A stretch of DNA of 64,000 bases from Winogradskyella sp. (GCA_002722255.1 PBLD01000009.1:98947-162946); one strand, 5' to 3'; shown: positions 50,665 to 60,162, counted from the stretch's first letter. The notes: a model not told the origin generated them from the letters alone. Translations and numbers: made by a program.

Positions 50665-52155
50665 CTAATCTCTTTTAATACTCACTTTATCTGTTTTTAA
50701 AGCCTGTTTCAACCAAATTAAAAGTTCGCCTTCTTTTACTAAAACCAAACTATCGTTAAGTGACTCTTTCCACTTTACGTTTGCTACAGAAAGTGTATCT
50801 ACTTTAATAAAATCTTTAGACTCTAACATCTTGGCATAACCAAAATACTCTAAATCAGAAAATCTTATTTTGGCGTCCTTAGCTAAGCTGGAAAATGCTA
50901 CTTCTCCAGAAGTATTTTTGGCTTCTATCTGCTGATTTAACCCTGAAACAGTTCCTTGCAGCTCTGTAATTTGCCTCTGTAATCCAGAGATAATAAGATC
51001 TTTTTTATCTAACTCATCAATAGCTCTATCGTAAGCATCAGAGAGTTTATCGAAGCTACGATTTTTATTTCCGAAAATCTCTAATTGAAAGTCTTTTAGA
51101 TTTTCATATTGCTTAAGTTCGTTTTTAAGGTCAGTTTCTGTCGCTTCAGAAATTTCTCCATTAAAATAAAGTGTGATTTTTTTATCGGTATAATGCGGTA
51201 TGCCTTTTTGAAACCAAAGTTCGTTATTGGTCTCTATTTCATTTTTGATGAACTTACTATAATCGTTATCATAACCACTCTGCTTTAATACTTTTAAAAA
51301 TGTAATTGTAGGATACACCATCACAATTATTGCAACTAGAGCTGCAAATCTTGCTATACGCTTTCGCTTTAAAGAATTTGCATATTTAAGCATTGGAAAA
51401 CGCAACACTTTGAGCACTATAAATGTTGCTAAGGCAATGAATATGGTATTGATTGTAAACAAATTCATTGCGCCTAAAAAATAAGTCCAATTAGACTTTG
51501 CCAACCCATATCCTGCTGTACACAAAGGTGGCATTAATGCTGTTGCAATCGCAACACCAAAAATTACCGATGCTATAGTTCCTTTTTTGGTTCTTGCAAT
51601 AATTAAAGCCAAACCACCAAAAAAGGCAATAAGCACATCTCTAATATCTGGTTTTACGCGACCAAGTAATTCACTAGTATCTTCACTTAATGGAAAGAAT
51701 TTAAAAAACAACCAAGCTGTTAATAAACTCAGTACAATCATGGTGGCTAAATTTATTAATGACTTTTTAAGGGTATCTATATCATTAATAGCAATAGACA
51801 TACCAACACCAAGAATTGGTCCCATTAATGGTGAAATTAACATGGCACCAATAACCACTGCTGTAGAATCTGCGTTCAATCCTACAGAAGCAACCATTAT
51901 AGAACACACCAAAATCCAAGCTGTTGCTCCTTTAAAAGATATATCTGCCTTTATGGCTTCAATTGTAGCATCTCTATCTGTATCGTCTCTAAAGTCTAAA
52001 AGCTCACTGAGAAAGTTTTTGATACTCGCAAACAAACCTTGCGCATCCTTCTTTACGGCTTCCTTTTTTTCTTCAACGGCAGCCTCCTTATTCATTTCGT
52101 TTGTTACTCTCGAGTTTTCTTCCTCAGAAAAATTGAATTTATTTTCGTTACTCAT
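50665..52155 (-). CDS. DUF389 membrane protein
   Basis: 496 residues. The N-terminal cytoplasmic part (1-75) is charged. About six to seven membrane segments occupy 75-290, with the DUF389 core (VASVGLNADSTAVVIGAMLI and SPLMGPILGVGMSI). The C-terminal 200 residues are soluble with a predicted coiled coil (LIISGLQRQITELQGTVSGL). The family is widespread, membrane-bound and of unknown function. It starts 3 bp after the manC stop on the same strand and probably shares its transcript. Confidence 0.88.
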   Translation of the reverse strand: MSNENKFNFSEEENSRVTNEMNKEAAVEEKKEAVKKDAQGLFASIKNFLSELLDFRDDTDRDATIEAIKADISFKGATAWILVCSIMVASVGLNADSTAVVIGAMLISPLMGPILGVGMSIAINDIDTLKKSLINLATMIVLSLLTAWLFFKFFPLSEDTSELLGRVKPDIRDVLIAFFGGLALIIARTKKGTIASVIFGVAIATALMPPLCTAGYGLAKSNWTYFLGAMNLFTINTIFIALATFIVLKVLRFPMLKYANSLKRKRIARFAALVAIIVMVYPTITFLKVLKQSGYDNDYSKFIKNEIETNNELWFQKGIPHYTDKKITLYFNGEISEATETDLKNELKQYENLKDFQLEIFGNKNRSFDKLSDAYDRAIDELDKKDLIISGLQRQITELQGTVSGLNQQIEAKNTSGEVAFSSLAKDAKIRFSDLEYFGYAKMLESKDFIKVDTLSVANVKWKESLNDSLVLVKEGELLIWLKQALKTDKVSIKRD

Positions 52156-52158
52156 ATG

Positions 52159-53250
52159 TTAACCATATTCTTCTCCAAAGTTGGCTTTTACATTTTGGAG
52201 TACTTTTTTAATGTCTTGTTCTTTTGCTTTAGGAAAGATAAGCAAAACTTCGTCTTTATCTACAATGATATAATCTTTTAATCCGTCAACAACAACGATT
52301 TTATCTTTTTTAGATCTAATCATATTTCCAGATGCATCTTCGGCTAATACCTTAGCGTTTACAACTGCATTATCATTGGTATCTTTATCTAATTTATCGT
52401 AAAGACTTCCCCAAGTACCAAGGTCGTTCCAATCGAAAGTTGCCGGAATTACATAGACATTGTTACTTTTCTCCATTAAAGCGTAATCTACAGATATGTT
52501 TTCTGCTTTTGGATAGTTGTCTTTTATAAAATCATCTTCAAATTCTGTGTTATACACATTATAACCACTTTCAAAAAGTTGATATAATTCTGGTTGATTT
52601 CTTTGAAACGCAGCGACTACAGATTTTACGCTCCACATAAAAATTCCTGCATTCCAAAGAAAATTACCTTGTGCTAAAAAAGATTTAGCAGTTTCGTAAT
52701 CTGGTTTTTCGCGGAATTGATCAACTGACTTCACTTCGGCTACGCTCAGTGACCGTTCTTTATCAAACTCTATGTAACCGTAACCTGTATTTGGGAAGGT
52801 TGGTGTTATACCTAACGTCATCAAAGCATCGTTAGACTCACAATAATCAAAGGCTGTTTGTACATTGTTTGAAAATGCATCTTCATCCTCTATCCAGTGG
52901 TCACTTGGTGCCACAATCATTACTGCATTTTCATTTTCTTTTTGAATTTTTAGAGATGCATATAATATACAAGGAGCTGTGTTTCGCATTGCTGGCTCTA
53001 ATACAACCTGACGTTTTGTAACACTTGGTAATTGTTCAAAAACCAAATCATTATAACGCTCATTGGTAAGAATAAAAATATTTTCTTCGGGAATAAGTTT
53101 TGCGAGGCGATTAAAGGTTTTTTGGATTAAGGTATCACCTGTTCCTAACATATCATGAAATTGTTTAGGAAAGTTCTGTGTACTTACTGGCCAAAATCTT
53201 GAGCCTACTCCACCTGCCATTAAAATGGCGTAATAATTTTTGTTTTTCAT
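52159..53250 (-). CDS. manC: Mannose-1-phosphate guanylyltransferase
   Basis: 363 residues. The nucleotide-binding start is AGGVGSRFWPVST with QNFPKQF. VVAPSDHWIEDE, GYGYIEFD, EKPDYETAKSFLAQGNFLWN and FDWNDLGTW follow as in ManC. It makes GDP-mannose for surface polysaccharides. Near residue 166-176 an unusual stretch (RSLSVAEVKSV) corresponds to a repeat-like DNA segment. The start overlaps the sprT-like stop by 4 bp. Confidence 0.94.
   Translation of the reverse strand: MKNKNYYAILMAGGVGSRFWPVSTQNFPKQFHDMLGTGDTLIQKTFNRLAKLIPEENIFILTNERYNDLVFEQLPSVTKRQVVLEPAMRNTAPCILYASLKIQKENENAVMIVAPSDHWIEDEDAFSNNVQTAFDYCESNDALMTLGITPTFPNTGYGYIEFDKERSLSVAEVKSVDQFREKPDYETAKSFLAQGNFLWNAGIFMWSVKSVVAAFQRNQPELYQLFESGYNVYNTEFEDDFIKDNYPKAENISVDYALMEKSNNVYVIPATFDWNDLGTWGSLYDKLDKDTNDNAVVNAKVLAEDASGNMIRSKKDKIVVVDGLKDYIIVDKDEVLLIFPKAKEQDIKKVLQNVKANFGEEYG
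52727..52754 (-). repeat. Repeat-like segment inside manC
   Basis: Plus-strand ACTTCACTTCGGCTACGCTC then AGTGACC. The core ACTTCGnCTnCGCTCAGT also forms the nested part of copies e and f (29371-29391, 60179-60195). On the coding strand it is read as SLSVAEVKS. Confidence 0.65.
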
Positions 53251-53846
53251 TTGTCTAGTATTTCTACTTCTGCATTTGGATTAAACAAATATAGTTTACC
53301 TGTTTTTACCTCAACACATTCTATTCGTTTTCTTCTTGTATTTCCTTTTTTAAATACTCTACCATTATAGAGTTTAAAAGTTGTGCCCAAAGGTACTTCA
53401 AAAACGTAGGTTTTATCTTCACCTTCGTCGAATCGCTTCAATGCTAAGGCGAGTTGCGTATCTGTGTCGCTAGATGCTTTTGGGTTTCTAAAGTGCTTAG
53501 CAAGTAAAGGTAATAACTCTACAGGAAAGACTTCTGGTCTTAAAAATGGCAACATTAAATGCTGAAAGGTCAGCTTCCATTCTTTACCATGTGGTTTTAT
53601 GAATCGTCCAAATTTGGTGAATGCTTCGAAGTGAGCAATTTCATGAACGAGTGTAATTAAAAAACGATAAGCATTTAAATTCGCATTTACAGTAATCTGA
53701 TGCTTACCATTCGGCAATTGCCTGTAATCACCATGTTTGGTCTTACGTTCTTGTTTTACTTTAACCACCAAATTATCCTTTGCCAGTAAGGCTTTAACCT
53801 GAGCTTGGGCTTGCTCTGGAATAAACTCTAAAAGTTGATCTTGCAT
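53247..53846 (-). CDS. SprT-like zinc metalloprotease-fold protein
   Basis: 199 residues. The zinc motif is HEIAH (68-72) in LITLVHEIAHFEAF, with a further ligand candidate His in FIKPHGKEWK. SprT-like domains are found in DNA-protein-crosslink proteases and in many bacterial proteins of unknown role. It lies upstream of manC with 4 bp overlap, so it belongs to the manC-DUF389 transcript. A -7 box ends 5 bp before its ATG. Confidence 0.88.
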   Translation of the reverse strand: MQDQLLEFIPEQAQAQVKALLAKDNLVVKVKQERKTKHGDYRQLPNGKHQITVNANLNAYRFLITLVHEIAHFEAFTKFGRFIKPHGKEWKLTFQHLMLPFLRPEVFPVELLPLLAKHFRNPKASSDTDTQLALALKRFDEGEDKTYVFEVPLGTTFKLYNGRVFKKGNTRRKRIECVEVKTGKLYLFNPNAEVEILDK

Positions 53847-53851
53847 TAAAA

Positions 53852-53859
53852 CAAAAGTA
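53852..53859 (-). promoter_or_regulatory. -7 promoter box TACTTTTG for the sprT-manC-DUF389 operon
   Basis: Exact TAnnTTTG on the minus strand ending 5 bp before the ATG; predicts a leaderless or near-leaderless transcript. Confidence 0.45.
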
Positions 53860-53892
53860 GTGGATTTAATGTTTTTATAAAATCAATAAAAT

Positions 53893-53924
53893 AAAAAGCA
53901 CTCCATTTTAGAGAAGTGCTTTTT
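53893..53924 (-). terminator. Terminator after the vWA lipoprotein gene
   Basis: AAAAAGCACT, a 12-base loop, AGTGCTTTTT. On the minus strand it follows the stop of the vWA gene by 37 bp. Its A/T tracts make it usable from either direction. Confidence 0.7.
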
Positions 53925-53960
53925 CTATTTTTATAGAATGATATTTTCTTGGTTTTATTC

Positions 53961-55547
53961 TTACAGTTTTTCTGAGAGTAATTCTGCGGTTTCTATCATG
54001 CTTACAAATTCACTTCTATAACCGTTTGCATCCTTTCCTTTTGAATTAATTGCTAATTTTTTAGCGAGTTCATACGTCATTTCTCCTTTATATTTTGAAT
54101 CTCTTAGCAAAAGTCCTAAACCTGCAACAGCTGAAGAAAATCTAAAATTATCTGATGTTGATTCCAGCGTCAAGCCTTCATCTGTAATAGTTTTTGTTAT
54201 TAATAAACTCTTATCCTCTTTTGGTTTCTTATACCTGAATTTAATGGTTAGTATTTCATCATTTTCTGAAGAATTTACTATTTCTGTTCTTTGATATTTT
54301 AAATCATCATGTTTCCTTACAGATTCTTCTGAATTTACCGGTACAACTTCGTACAATGCTGTTACTGTATGACCTGCACCTAACTCACCTGCATCCTTTT
54401 TATCATCGTTAAAGTCTTCATTATTCATTACTCTGTTTTCGTAACCAATTAGTCGATATGCTTTTATTTGATTAGGATTAAATTCAATTTGAATTTTTAC
54501 ATCTTTAGCTATCGTAAACATATTGGCTCTCATCTCTGTAGAAAACACCTTTTTGGCTTCCTTGATATTGTCTATGTAAAAGTAATTTCCGTTTCCTGCA
54601 TTACTAATCTGCTCCATTCTACCATCTTTATAATTTCCCATTCCGAAACCACATATCGTTAAAAAAATATCTTCTTTGCGCTTATCCTCTATCAATCTCA
54701 CCAATTCTGAACTTGAGGAAACTCCAACATTAAAATCTCCATCTGTTGCTAAGATGACTCTGTTATTTCCATCTTCAAATAAATTCTCTTTTGCAATTTT
54801 ATAAGCCAACTGAATACCTTGACCTCCTGCGGTAGAACCACCAGACTCAATCCTGTCTAAGGCTTCAACTATTTCTTCTTTGTTAGAAACTTTGGTAGAA
54901 GGCAAAACAACACCTGCCGAACCTGCATAAGCAACAATAGCAATTCTATCGTTAGCATTTAGTTCATTAATTAGCAACTTTAAAGCTTTCTTTAGCAATG
55001 GCAATTTATTGTTGTCGCTCATGGAACCAGAGGCATCTATTAAAAATACCAAATTGCTTGGTTTTAAATCGTTGTAGTCTAATGATTTTCCTTGCAATCC
55101 TATATGCACTAACTTATGCTTAGTATTCCATGGACAATCTGCAACTTCATTAGAAAAGGAAAAGGGATGCTCATCTTTAGGTTGTGGATAATCGTAATTA
55201 AAATAATTTATCATCTCCTCAATCCTCACTGCATCTTTTGGTGGTAATTGATTGTTCGATAAAAAACGTCTCACGTTACTATAAGATGCATTATCTACAT
55301 CTATAGAAAATGTGGATAAAGGATTCTGAATTGCATTTTTAAAGTCGTTTTCGTAAATACGATCATATTCCTCTGTGTTGTGTTCTAGAACAACTTCTTC
55401 CTCAGTTGCTTCGTATAATTCTACTGCTTCAATTTCGTATAGGTCATTTTTTGCTTTTCCTGAATGTACTTCGCATGCGTTGTTTAGCAATAGTATTGAC
55501 AATACTACTGATAATTTAATTAGAAATTTAGATGATTTTGCCTTCAT
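53961..55547 (-). CDS. vWA-domain lipoprotein (YfbK-like, with DUF3520 C-terminus)
   Basis: 528 residues with a lipobox Cys25 (LLLNNAC). The N-terminal YfbK-like region carries STFSIDVDNASYSNVRRFL and EEMINYFNYDYP. The vWA domain begins near 165 with an intact MIDAS DASGS (171-175), then SGGSTAGG and ATDGDFN. The C-terminal DUF3520-like domain begins near 400. Such proteins bind metals and partner proteins at the cell surface; role unknown. Many relatives carry a leading carboxypeptidase-regulatory domain, absent here. Divergent from the 55681 gene. Confidence 0.9.
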   Translation of the reverse strand: MKAKSSKFLIKLSVVLSILLLNNACEVHSGKAKNDLYEIEAVELYEATEEEVVLEHNTEEYDRIYENDFKNAIQNPLSTFSIDVDNASYSNVRRFLSNNQLPPKDAVRIEEMINYFNYDYPQPKDEHPFSFSNEVADCPWNTKHKLVHIGLQGKSLDYNDLKPSNLVFLIDASGSMSDNNKLPLLKKALKLLINELNANDRIAIVAYAGSAGVVLPSTKVSNKEEIVEALDRIESGGSTAGGQGIQLAYKIAKENLFEDGNNRVILATDGDFNVGVSSSSELVRLIEDKRKEDIFLTICGFGMGNYKDGRMEQISNAGNGNYFYIDNIKEAKKVFSTEMRANMFTIAKDVKIQIEFNPNQIKAYRLIGYENRVMNNEDFNDDKKDAGELGAGHTVTALYEVVPVNSEESVRKHDDLKYQRTEIVNSSENDEILTIKFRYKKPKEDKSLLITKTITDEGLTLESTSDNFRFSSAVAGLGLLLRDSKYKGEMTYELAKKLAINSKGKDANGYRSEFVSMIETAELLSEKL

Positions 55548-55575
55548 AATTTTATATTTTTAATCGTTATAAGAG

Positions 55576-55583
55576 CAAACCTA
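55576..55583 (-). promoter_or_regulatory. -7 promoter box TAGGTTTG for the vWA gene
   Basis: Exact TAnnTTTG on the minus strand, 28 bp upstream of the ATG at 55547. Confidence 0.4.
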
Positions 55584-55680
55584 TAATTCATTAACACCTA
55601 TCTTTTGAAAAACACTTGTATATCTTTTGTAAACAGTTTACAACCTATATACAACTGGTTTTTAATCTCTTAAATTAATT

Positions 55681-56580
55681 TTGAATTTAGAAGAACAACA
55701 TATTTTCTCTCAGCTAAAACTAGCCATAGCTTCAAAGTTTTTAGAAAACAATAGTGCTTCTAAAACAATTGAAGACTGGAAAGGAGATGATATTGTAGCT
55801 TTTCAGGAAGATTTATTTAGTAAAGTAAAAGCAAGAGTTAGCGAAAAATGGTTTTATACTTATATAAAGAATGAAGCCAAAAAATTACCCAGAATTGACA
55901 TGCTCAACCTACTTAGCAATTATGTTGGCTATCAAAACTGGAATGATTTTAAAGCAAATCATAAAACCGCTTCGCAAACTAAGACTCATAAAAAAGCTTT
56001 CTCAAAATATCTGTGGTTACTTTTAATAGCGCCATGTGCATTGCTTGCTTTTTCTATTATTAACACGAGCTACAATTATGAATTTTGTTTTCACGATTCA
56101 ATAAAAAATGAACCTATAAAAAGTATAATTTTAAATATTAAAGTTTTAAAAAATGGACAATCTCCAATACATCAACATACAGATTCTTTGGGTTGTTTTA
56201 ATTATGAAGCTGATGAAAAAGAAATAAAGTTTATTGTAGAATCGCCTTATTACAAAACGGATACTATTGTAAGAAAACATAATTCTGGTAAAAACAAAAT
56301 TATAAAACTAAAGACTGATGACTATGCTTTAATGCTGAATTACTACACCAATAAAAACATTAAAGAATGGAAAAAGCATAGAGAAAAACTGAATACTATT
56401 TTTAGTGACGATGCTGAAATATATCAGTTTTTTGAGGATAGTGATTTTGTAGAAATTTATTCTAAACAAGAGTTTATTCAGAAATTAACAATACCAACCC
56501 GAAGCTTAAAAGGGATGAAAATTTTAGAGAAAAAGGAAATAGATGGAAAGATTGTTAAGCTAAAATTTATAATCAATTAG
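55681..56580 (+). CDS. Single-pass membrane protein of unknown function, next to the vWA gene
   Basis: 299 residues from a TTG start (an in-frame stop lies 18 bp upstream). Residues 1-95 form a soluble helical domain (KLPRIDMLNLLSNYVGYQNW). One membrane segment is at about 111-127 (WLLLIAPCALLAFSI), and the C-terminal 170 residues lie on the other side, with a beta-rich start. This topology resembles a signal-transducing or anchoring protein. No known family is recognised. It is divergent from the vWA gene and 2 bp before the next lipoprotein gene, so a joint role is possible. Confidence 0.65.
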   Translation: MNLEEQHIFSQLKLAIASKFLENNSASKTIEDWKGDDIVAFQEDLFSKVKARVSEKWFYTYIKNEAKKLPRIDMLNLLSNYVGYQNWNDFKANHKTASQTKTHKKAFSKYLWLLLIAPCALLAFSIINTSYNYEFCFHDSIKNEPIKSIILNIKVLKNGQSPIHQHTDSLGCFNYEADEKEIKFIVESPYYKTDTIVRKHNSGKNKIIKLKTDDYALMLNYYTNKNIKEWKKHREKLNTIFSDDAEIYQFFEDSDFVEIYSKQEFIQKLTIPTRSLKGMKILEKKEIDGKIVKLKFIIN

Positions 56581-56582
56581 AC

Positions 56583-57107
56583 ATGAATTTAAAGCTAAAA
56601 CATATCACATTATTTATAGTAAGCATACTTTTTGCTGGCTGTGCGATGGAAAACAAAAAAGCAAAAAATGAAAGCTATGATGTATTTGCAACGGAAGAGG
56701 CTGAAGCTTCAGAAGAAGTCGAGGCTTTAGAAGAAGTTGCTGCAGATGCTGAATATGAGTTTAGCAATCAGCTTGTAAACCAAAAACTGCAGGACTTCTA
56801 CGACTTATTAGCTTTGCAAAGCGAACACCCAGAGTTTAACAGCGAAGTATCAAAACAGCTAAAAAACTTCACAAACGACTCCATCAACAAATATAAAACC
56901 GATGATTTTTTCATCATAAAAAATATCAAACAAATAGGTGATGTTGTATTTGTAAATGATAGCGTTCAGAAAATAAAGCTATCTTATGATAAGGTATCCG
57001 ACAAAACTAAAATTACGGATACCATTAATGCGATTATAACTAAAAAACAGATTAAAGTAGATAATGAAACTTTCATTTCTAATAAAATTCAGTTTTCTAA
57101 AAATTAA
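56583..57107 (+). CDS. Small lipoprotein with Glu/Ala-rich region
   Basis: 174 residues. Lipobox Cys20 in ILFAGC. Residues about 35-60 are almost only Glu, Ala, Ser and Val (TEEAEASEEVEALEEVAADA), a flexible acidic linker. The rest has no recognised domain. A similar acidic linker (YEATEEEVVLEHNTEE) is present in the divergent vWA lipoprotein, hinting at a related surface setting. Starts 2 bp after the stop of the previous gene. Confidence 0.68.
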   Translation: MNLKLKHITLFIVSILFAGCAMENKKAKNESYDVFATEEAEASEEVEALEEVAADAEYEFSNQLVNQKLQDFYDLLALQSEHPEFNSEVSKQLKNFTNDSINKYKTDDFFIIKNIKQIGDVVFVNDSVQKIKLSYDKVSDKTKITDTINAIITKKQIKVDNETFISNKIQFSKN

Positions 57108-57235
57108 TTTTTAATTATCCTTTATCACACTCTAATTACCTAAGGTTCATCATCTATAAATAATTGAAAATCACAAAAAAATCCTTTAAATTAGTATCAT
57201 AGATTATTACAAATAAAGCATTTCAAACTTAGACT

Positions 57236-58135
57236 ATGGCATTTATCGATTATTATAAAATATTGGGAGTTGATAAAAATGCATCAGAAGCTGAAATCAA
57301 AAAGGCCTACAGAAAAATGGCCAGAAAATACCATCCAGACCTTAATCCGAACGACAAGGAGGCCGAACAAAAATTTAAGCAACTTAACGAAGCTAATGAG
57401 GTATTAAGCAATCCTGAGTTTAGAAAAAAATATGATAAATACGGCGAGCACTGGAAGGATGGAGAAGCTTATGAAAAAGCAAAACAGCAACAAAAGCAAT
57501 CGCAAAGACAACATCAACGTTCTTCTGGATATGAAGATTTTGGTAATGGCGCAGAGTATTCAGATTTTTTTGAATCTATGTTTGGAGGAAACTTCTCTGG
57601 TGGAAATCGTGGCAGAAATGTAAAATTCAGAGGTCAGGATTTTAATGCTCAATTACATTTAAATTTAAGAGACGTTTACACAACTCAAAAACAGGTGTTG
57701 ACCGTAAATGGTAAAAACATAAGACTAAGCATTCCTGCTGGTGTTACTAACGGCCAAATTATTAAAATTAAAGGTAAAGGTGGAAAAGGTATAAATGGTG
57801 GACCTGATGGTGATTTGTATATTGAATTCATTATAGAAAACAACACATCCTTTAAACGCGATGGTGTAAATCTATACAAAACAGTTGATTTAGATCTTTA
57901 TACTGCTGTTTTAGGCGGTGAAATTACCATAGAAACATTTAATGGAAAAGCTAAGCTAAAAGTAAAACCACATACCCAAAACGGCACACAAGTAAAGCTA
58001 AAGGGAAAAGGCTTTCCAAAATATAAAAAAGAAGAAGAACATGGTGATTTGTATATCACATACAATGTAAAATTACCAGATCGACTAAGCGACAAAGAAA
58101 AAGCACTTTTTGAAGAATTGGCAAAATTACAATAG
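57236..58135 (+). CDS. cbpA: Curved DNA-binding protein CbpA (DnaJ-type co-chaperone)
   Basis: 299 residues. The J domain occupies about 1-70 with the HPD motif (ARKYHPDLN, near 31-37). A Gln/Lys-rich and Gly-rich linker follows, then the DnaJ C-terminal domain from about 140 ([28 protein letters not shown]). The zinc-finger region of DnaJ is missing, as in CbpA. It works with DnaK. cbpM follows after 3 bp. Confidence 0.92.
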   Translation: MAFIDYYKILGVDKNASEAEIKKAYRKMARKYHPDLNPNDKEAEQKFKQLNEANEVLSNPEFRKKYDKYGEHWKDGEAYEKAKQQQKQSQRQHQRSSGYEDFGNGAEYSDFFESMFGGNFSGGNRGRNVKFRGQDFNAQLHLNLRDVYTTQKQVLTVNGKNIRLSIPAGVTNGQIIKIKGKGGKGINGGPDGDLYIEFIIENNTSFKRDGVNLYKTVDLDLYTAVLGGEITIETFNGKAKLKVKPHTQNGTQVKLKGKGFPKYKKEEEHGDLYITYNVKLPDRLSDKEKALFEELAKLQ

Positions 58136-58138
58136 CAA

Positions 58139-58435
58139 ATGAAAACAACACACTACATTACTGTAACAGATCTTTGTACCCATTACAAAATGGAAATGTC
58201 GTTTTTTGATGGCTTAAAGGATTATGGATTGATTGAAATCATTTCCGTAGAAAAAACCGAGTGCATCCATCAGGATTATATTGCCGATTTAGAGAGAATG
58301 ATCCGTTTACACAAAGATCTTAAGCTCAATTTTGAAGGTATTGATACCGTATTAAATCTTTTGAATAAAATTGACAGCTTACAACAAGAACTTAACACTA
58401 CTAAAAACAGACTACAAAGATTTGAAGATTTCTAA
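58139..58435 (+). CDS. cbpM: Chaperone modulator CbpM
   Basis: 98 residues. It is a MerR-like helix-turn-helix protein (ITVTDLCTHYKMEMSFFDGL) with a helical C-terminal part (NKIDSLQQELNTTKNRLQ). CbpM binds and inhibits CbpA. The gene directly follows cbpA with a 3-bp spacing, which is the usual arrangement. Confidence 0.88.
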   Translation: MKTTHYITVTDLCTHYKMEMSFFDGLKDYGLIEIISVEKTECIHQDYIADLERMIRLHKDLKLNFEGIDTVLNLLNKIDSLQQELNTTKNRLQRFEDF

Positions 58436-58441
58436 ATAATA

Positions 58442-59128
58442 TTAAGGTGTAGAATTAGAAACCTGAAGCACTTTGCCGTTGTAGTATTTATTGCCTTTGA
58501 GTGAAAAGTCAAAAATATATTCTGCCATTTCTAAAGCTGTTGTTGGTGCCTGATACTCTGGAAAAGCCTCCTTTAACATCTCTGTTTGTACTGCACCTAA
58601 TGCCAAAACATTAAATTGAGGGCCTGTTTCTTTATACTCTTCAGCAAGCAACTCTGTCAACGTAATTACAGCTCCTTTGCTAGAACTATAAGCAGAAAGC
58701 CCGGCAAATTTCATACTTCCTTGTATGCCTCCCATACTACTTATGGTTACCACATGACCATCTTGTTTCATATAAGGCAGTACAATTCGAGTCATTTCTG
58801 ACACACCAAATACATTTGTTCTATATACGTTTTCAAAATCTTGAAAAGTAGTTTCAGAAAAAGGTTTATTTAGTAGAGTACCTGCATTATTAATCAGGAT
58901 ATCTACATGCTTCCATTCTGATTTTATGAATTTTTCAACTTTTATATAGTCTTCACTATTACATAGATCAAATGCCAAAGATGTTATATTTTCAAAATGT
59001 AAATTATTAACGGGTTGGGCATTTCTTGATAGCGCTAATACATTATGTCCTTGATTGGCGAAAAGATGTACCATTTCAAAACCTATACCTCTACTCGTTC
59101 CTGTTATAATTATATTTTTACTCTTCAT
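58442..59128 (-). CDS. Short-chain dehydrogenase/reductase (SDR)
   Basis: 228 residues. The cofactor motif is TGTSRGIGFEM, and NNAG appears near 85. The catalytic Tyr and Lys lie in LSAYSSSKGAVITL. Function unknown beyond NAD(P)-dependent oxidoreductase. Its start overlaps the 3' end of the M28 peptidase gene by 11 bp, so they are co-translated. Confidence 0.88.
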   Translation of the reverse strand: MKSKNIIITGTSRGIGFEMVHLFANQGHNVLALSRNAQPVNNLHFENITSLAFDLCNSEDYIKVEKFIKSEWKHVDILINNAGTLLNKPFSETTFQDFENVYRTNVFGVSEMTRIVLPYMKQDGHVVTISSMGGIQGSMKFAGLSAYSSSKGAVITLTELLAEEYKETGPQFNVLALGAVQTEMLKEAFPEYQAPTTALEMAEYIFDFSLKGNKYYNGKVLQVSNSTP

Positions 59129-60086
59129 TTAATACAACTTCTTTTGTATTAGAATTCATCATACCTTCTAAAGCAGGTATCATTTTATTGATAAAATTGG
59201 CCATATGTTCATAATCCATTTTATCAGCTTCATCATCTACGTGATGATAGTATTCAAAATTCGTGAAATCGAATGTTGAGATCGCATGCGCAGGAATATT
59301 CAATTCTTTGAAAAACGGAAAATTATCTGATCTATAAAACAACTGAAAATCTTTTGCCTTTGGAAAAAACCCAATGATTTCTTCACCAGCATATTTATTA
59401 AGTGTAGGTGCAAAATTAGAGCGATCATAACCACTCATATAAGCCATTGACTTATCTTCTGCTCTTGGCACTCCGATCATCTCAAAGTTTATCATGGTAT
59501 ATGCATTTAAACCTGCCTCCTTAAGTTTTGATGCTAGATGTGCAGAACCTTTAAGCCCCATTTCTTCAGCATCATATAACGTGATTAAAATACTTCGCTT
59601 ATTACTTTTAGACTTAGAAAAATATCTTCCAAACTCCATTGCCGCAATAGTACCTGAGGCATCATCATTAGCACCATTTGCAATACTGTCTCCTTCTACA
59701 GTTTTTCCTTTTCCTATATGATCGTAATGACCTCCAAGTATTATAAACTCATTTTTTAGTTGATCATCAGTACCTTCAATCACGCCGACAATATTATAAC
59801 CGTCTATTTCACCTAGCTTAAAGCTATCTCTATAGGTTTCAAAATAGGGTTTTATTCCATTCTTTTTAAAGTAGTTTTCAATGTAAACAGCAGCTTTTTC
59901 AATACCCTTACTCCCTGTTGCTCTGCCTCCTAATTCATCTGAAGCCAAATAATCCATGCTCACTTTTACATCTTGTGATGTTATGGTAATTTTCTCCACA
60001 GCATCTTCTTTACCCACAGAGGTGTTTTGCTTTGTACCACATGCTGTTACTAACAACAAACCAAGTACAGATAATACAAATTTCAT
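59118..60086 (-). CDS. M28-family zinc aminopeptidase lipoprotein
   Basis: 322 residues from the ATG at 60086, which gives a lipoprotein signal (MKFVLSVLGLLLVTAC, Cys16); an upstream ATG at 60179 lies inside the terminator and repeat region. Zinc ligands of the M28 fold are GGHYDHIG, GANDDASG, and DAEEMGL, with the last His in STFDFTNFEYYHHVDDE. It removes amino acids from peptides outside the cytoplasm. The gene is first of a two-gene unit with the SDR gene. Confidence 0.9.
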   Translation of the reverse strand: MKFVLSVLGLLLVTACGTKQNTSVGKEDAVEKITITSQDVKVSMDYLASDELGGRATGSKGIEKAAVYIENYFKKNGIKPYFETYRDSFKLGEIDGYNIVGVIEGTDDQLKNEFIILGGHYDHIGKGKTVEGDSIANGANDDASGTIAAMEFGRYFSKSKSNKRSILITLYDAEEMGLKGSAHLASKLKEAGLNAYTMINFEMIGVPRAEDKSMAYMSGYDRSNFAPTLNKYAGEEIIGFFPKAKDFQLFYRSDNFPFFKELNIPAHAISTFDFTNFEYYHHVDDEADKMDYEHMANFINKMIPALEGMMNSNTKEVVLNEE

Positions 60087-60113
60087 ACTAATTTTGGTTT
60101 TGAGTTTAAAGAT

Positions 60114-60148
60114 AAAAAAACCTGATTTGAAACATATCAAATCAGGTC
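60114..60148 (-). terminator. Terminator of the pdh operon
   Basis: On the minus strand ACCTGATTTG, an 8-base loop, CAAATCAGGT, then seven T. It follows the pdhC stop by about 90 bp, after a repeat element. Confidence 0.85.
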
Positions 60149-60162
60149 TTAAAATTATGATG

